From positions 1 to 5,680 of the forward strand of contig NVTS01000069.1 in assembly GCA_002732995.1 (NCBI GenBank): a stretch of 5,680 nucleotides of DNA, read 5' to 3'. A model generated the notes under the pieces. That model worked only from the letters and a program-made list of their open reading frames with translations, had not been told where the DNA came from and did not search any database. This document shows, in pieces, positions 5,415 to 5,680 of the stretch. The position numbers and the translations under genes were made by a program. This DNA is from Marinosulfonomonas sp. (lineage in GTDB: Bacteria > Pseudomonadota > Alphaproteobacteria > Rhodobacterales > Rhodobacteraceae). The stretch's first letter is position 1. Every line of letters starts with the position of its first letter.

Positions 5415-5461
5415 CCTCGGCGTCGTGTTTAACAGCCCCCACCCAGTTCACGACGCCGAGG
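5415..5461 (+). terminator. Perfect 13-bp inverted repeat, candidate terminator
   Basis: CCTCGGCGTCGTG (5415-5427) and CACGACGCCGAGG (5449-5461) are exact reverse complements enclosing 21 bases. A transcript from the STAS/RsbW operon would form a very stable stem about 100 bases after the stop, and the next gene's promoter begins after it. This placement supports a terminator or 3'-end protecting structure. However, no U-run follows (GTTTACC, then C9), and the loop is large. Alternatives are a dyad binding site or part of a structured RNA. Confidence 0.45.
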
Positions 5462-5488
5462 TTTACCACCCCCCCCCTAAAATTAGAA

Positions 5489-5517
5489 TTGGAATTGCGC
5501 CAAAGGCAGCCTAGACT
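5489..5517 (+). promoter_or_regulatory. Sigma-70-like promoter of ggt
   Basis: TTGGAA (5489-5494) and TAGACT (5512-5517) are separated by exactly 17 bases, a good match to a -35/-10 pair. Transcription would begin near 5524, giving a leader of about 20 bases that contains GAGGAA (5536-5541) just before ATG 5545. The -35 overlaps the tandem GAATTG repeat. Assigned by eye only. Confidence 0.5.
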
Positions 5518-5544
5518 TTCGTTTGTCATTCAAGCGAGGAAACC

Positions 5545-5680
5545 ATGCGCGATTATCACTTGCCCGGCCGTTCAACCGTTTATGCCAGCAACGGAATGTG
5601 CGCCACATCGCACCCATTAGCGGCAAAAGTCGCCGTTCAAATGCTCGAGGCGGGCGGCAATGCGGTGGACGCCGCCATCG
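5545..5680 (+). CDS. ggt: Gamma-glutamyltransferase, N-terminal part
   Basis: The first 45 codons of a gene that continues beyond the window. Gamma-glutamyltransferases transfer or hydrolyse the gamma-glutamyl group of glutathione and related amides, maturing by self-cleavage into two subunits. The visible N-terminus matches the family's opening block: [20 protein letters not shown] (about residues 12-31), then [13 protein letters not shown] (33-45), the [10 protein letters not shown] signature. No signal peptide is seen, so a cytoplasmic form, common among alphaproteobacterial members, is likely. The catalytic Thr and the cleavage site lie outside the window. ATG 5545 is supported by GAGGAA 3 bases upstream of it and a promoter in front. 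It appears to be its own transcription unit. Confidence 0.88.
   Translation, partial: MRDYHLPGRSTVYASNGMCATSHPLAAKVAVQMLEAGGNAVDAAI

Larger units (their letters stand above)
5316..5544 (+). other. Intergenic region between rsbW-like gene and ggt
   Basis: These 229 bases contain no convincing gene; the only short plus-strand ORF is nine codons (from ATG at about 5351). The region holds a large perfect inverted repeat (5415-5461), a run of nine C (5469-5477), a tandem GAATTG repeat (5486-5497), and then the ggt promoter and ribosome-binding site. Confidence 0.6.

Noticed and set aside
1..5680. CRISPR array, tRNA, rRNA or riboswitch
   Set aside because: No regularly spaced repeats, cloverleaf-like sequence or known aptamer core was seen on reading both strands.

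Overview
The window looks like the chromosome of a marine alphaproteobacterium of the Rhodobacterales (Roseobacter-like). This is inferred from moderately GC-rich codon use, the style of the thiolase and the dimethylglycine-dehydrogenase remnant, and an RsbW/STAS pair without an adjacent PP2C gene. No rRNA, tRNA or CRISPR is present, so the taxon is an inference only.

Layout. (1) Positions 1-384 are the 5'-truncated, frameshifted and 3'-truncated remnant of an IS3-family OrfB transposase (+ strand). It abuts the truncated end of a broken gene. (2) Positions 382-2478 are a minus-strand operon in reading order: an intact XRE-cupin regulator (2478-1906), a LysE/RhtB-type exporter (1895-1258), a GFA/CENP-V zinc protein (1258-882), and a dimethylglycine/sarcosine dehydrogenase-like flavoprotein (868 to about 382). 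The regulator is intact. Each of the three downstream genes is broken by its own lesion: a nonsense codon plus a 1-base deletion, a 1-base deletion, and a large internal deletion plus truncation at the IS. (3) Positions 2479-2752 are an intergenic stretch with TGAAATT repeats, two weak hairpins and a GC-rich block. (4) Positions 2753-4386 hold a minus-strand pair: acetyl-CoA C-acetyltransferase and, overlapping by one base, free methionine-(R)-sulfoxide reductase. (5) Positions 4387-4474 are a divergent promoter region with inverted and direct repeats. (6) Positions 4475-5315 are a plus-strand partner-switching module: a STAS anti-sigma antagonist and an RsbW-like kinase that overlaps it. (7) Positions 5316-5544 hold a perfect 13-bp inverted repeat, a run of nine C, and a good sigma-70-like promoter. 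(8) The first 45 codons of a gamma-glutamyltransferase begin at 5545 and run off the window.

How they work together. In its ancestral form the first operon probably sensed a small methylated amine or amino acid (cupin regulator), moved it or a product across the membrane (LysE), demethylated it (flavoprotein, releasing one-carbon units), and handled a reactive product (GFA protein). It is now a regulator with no working targets in cis. The thiolase/MsrC pair and the STAS/RsbW pair appear fully functional. I see no wholly new system. The most interesting features are the stepwise decay of a complete operon, the structured intergenic sequences, and the isolated partner-switch module.
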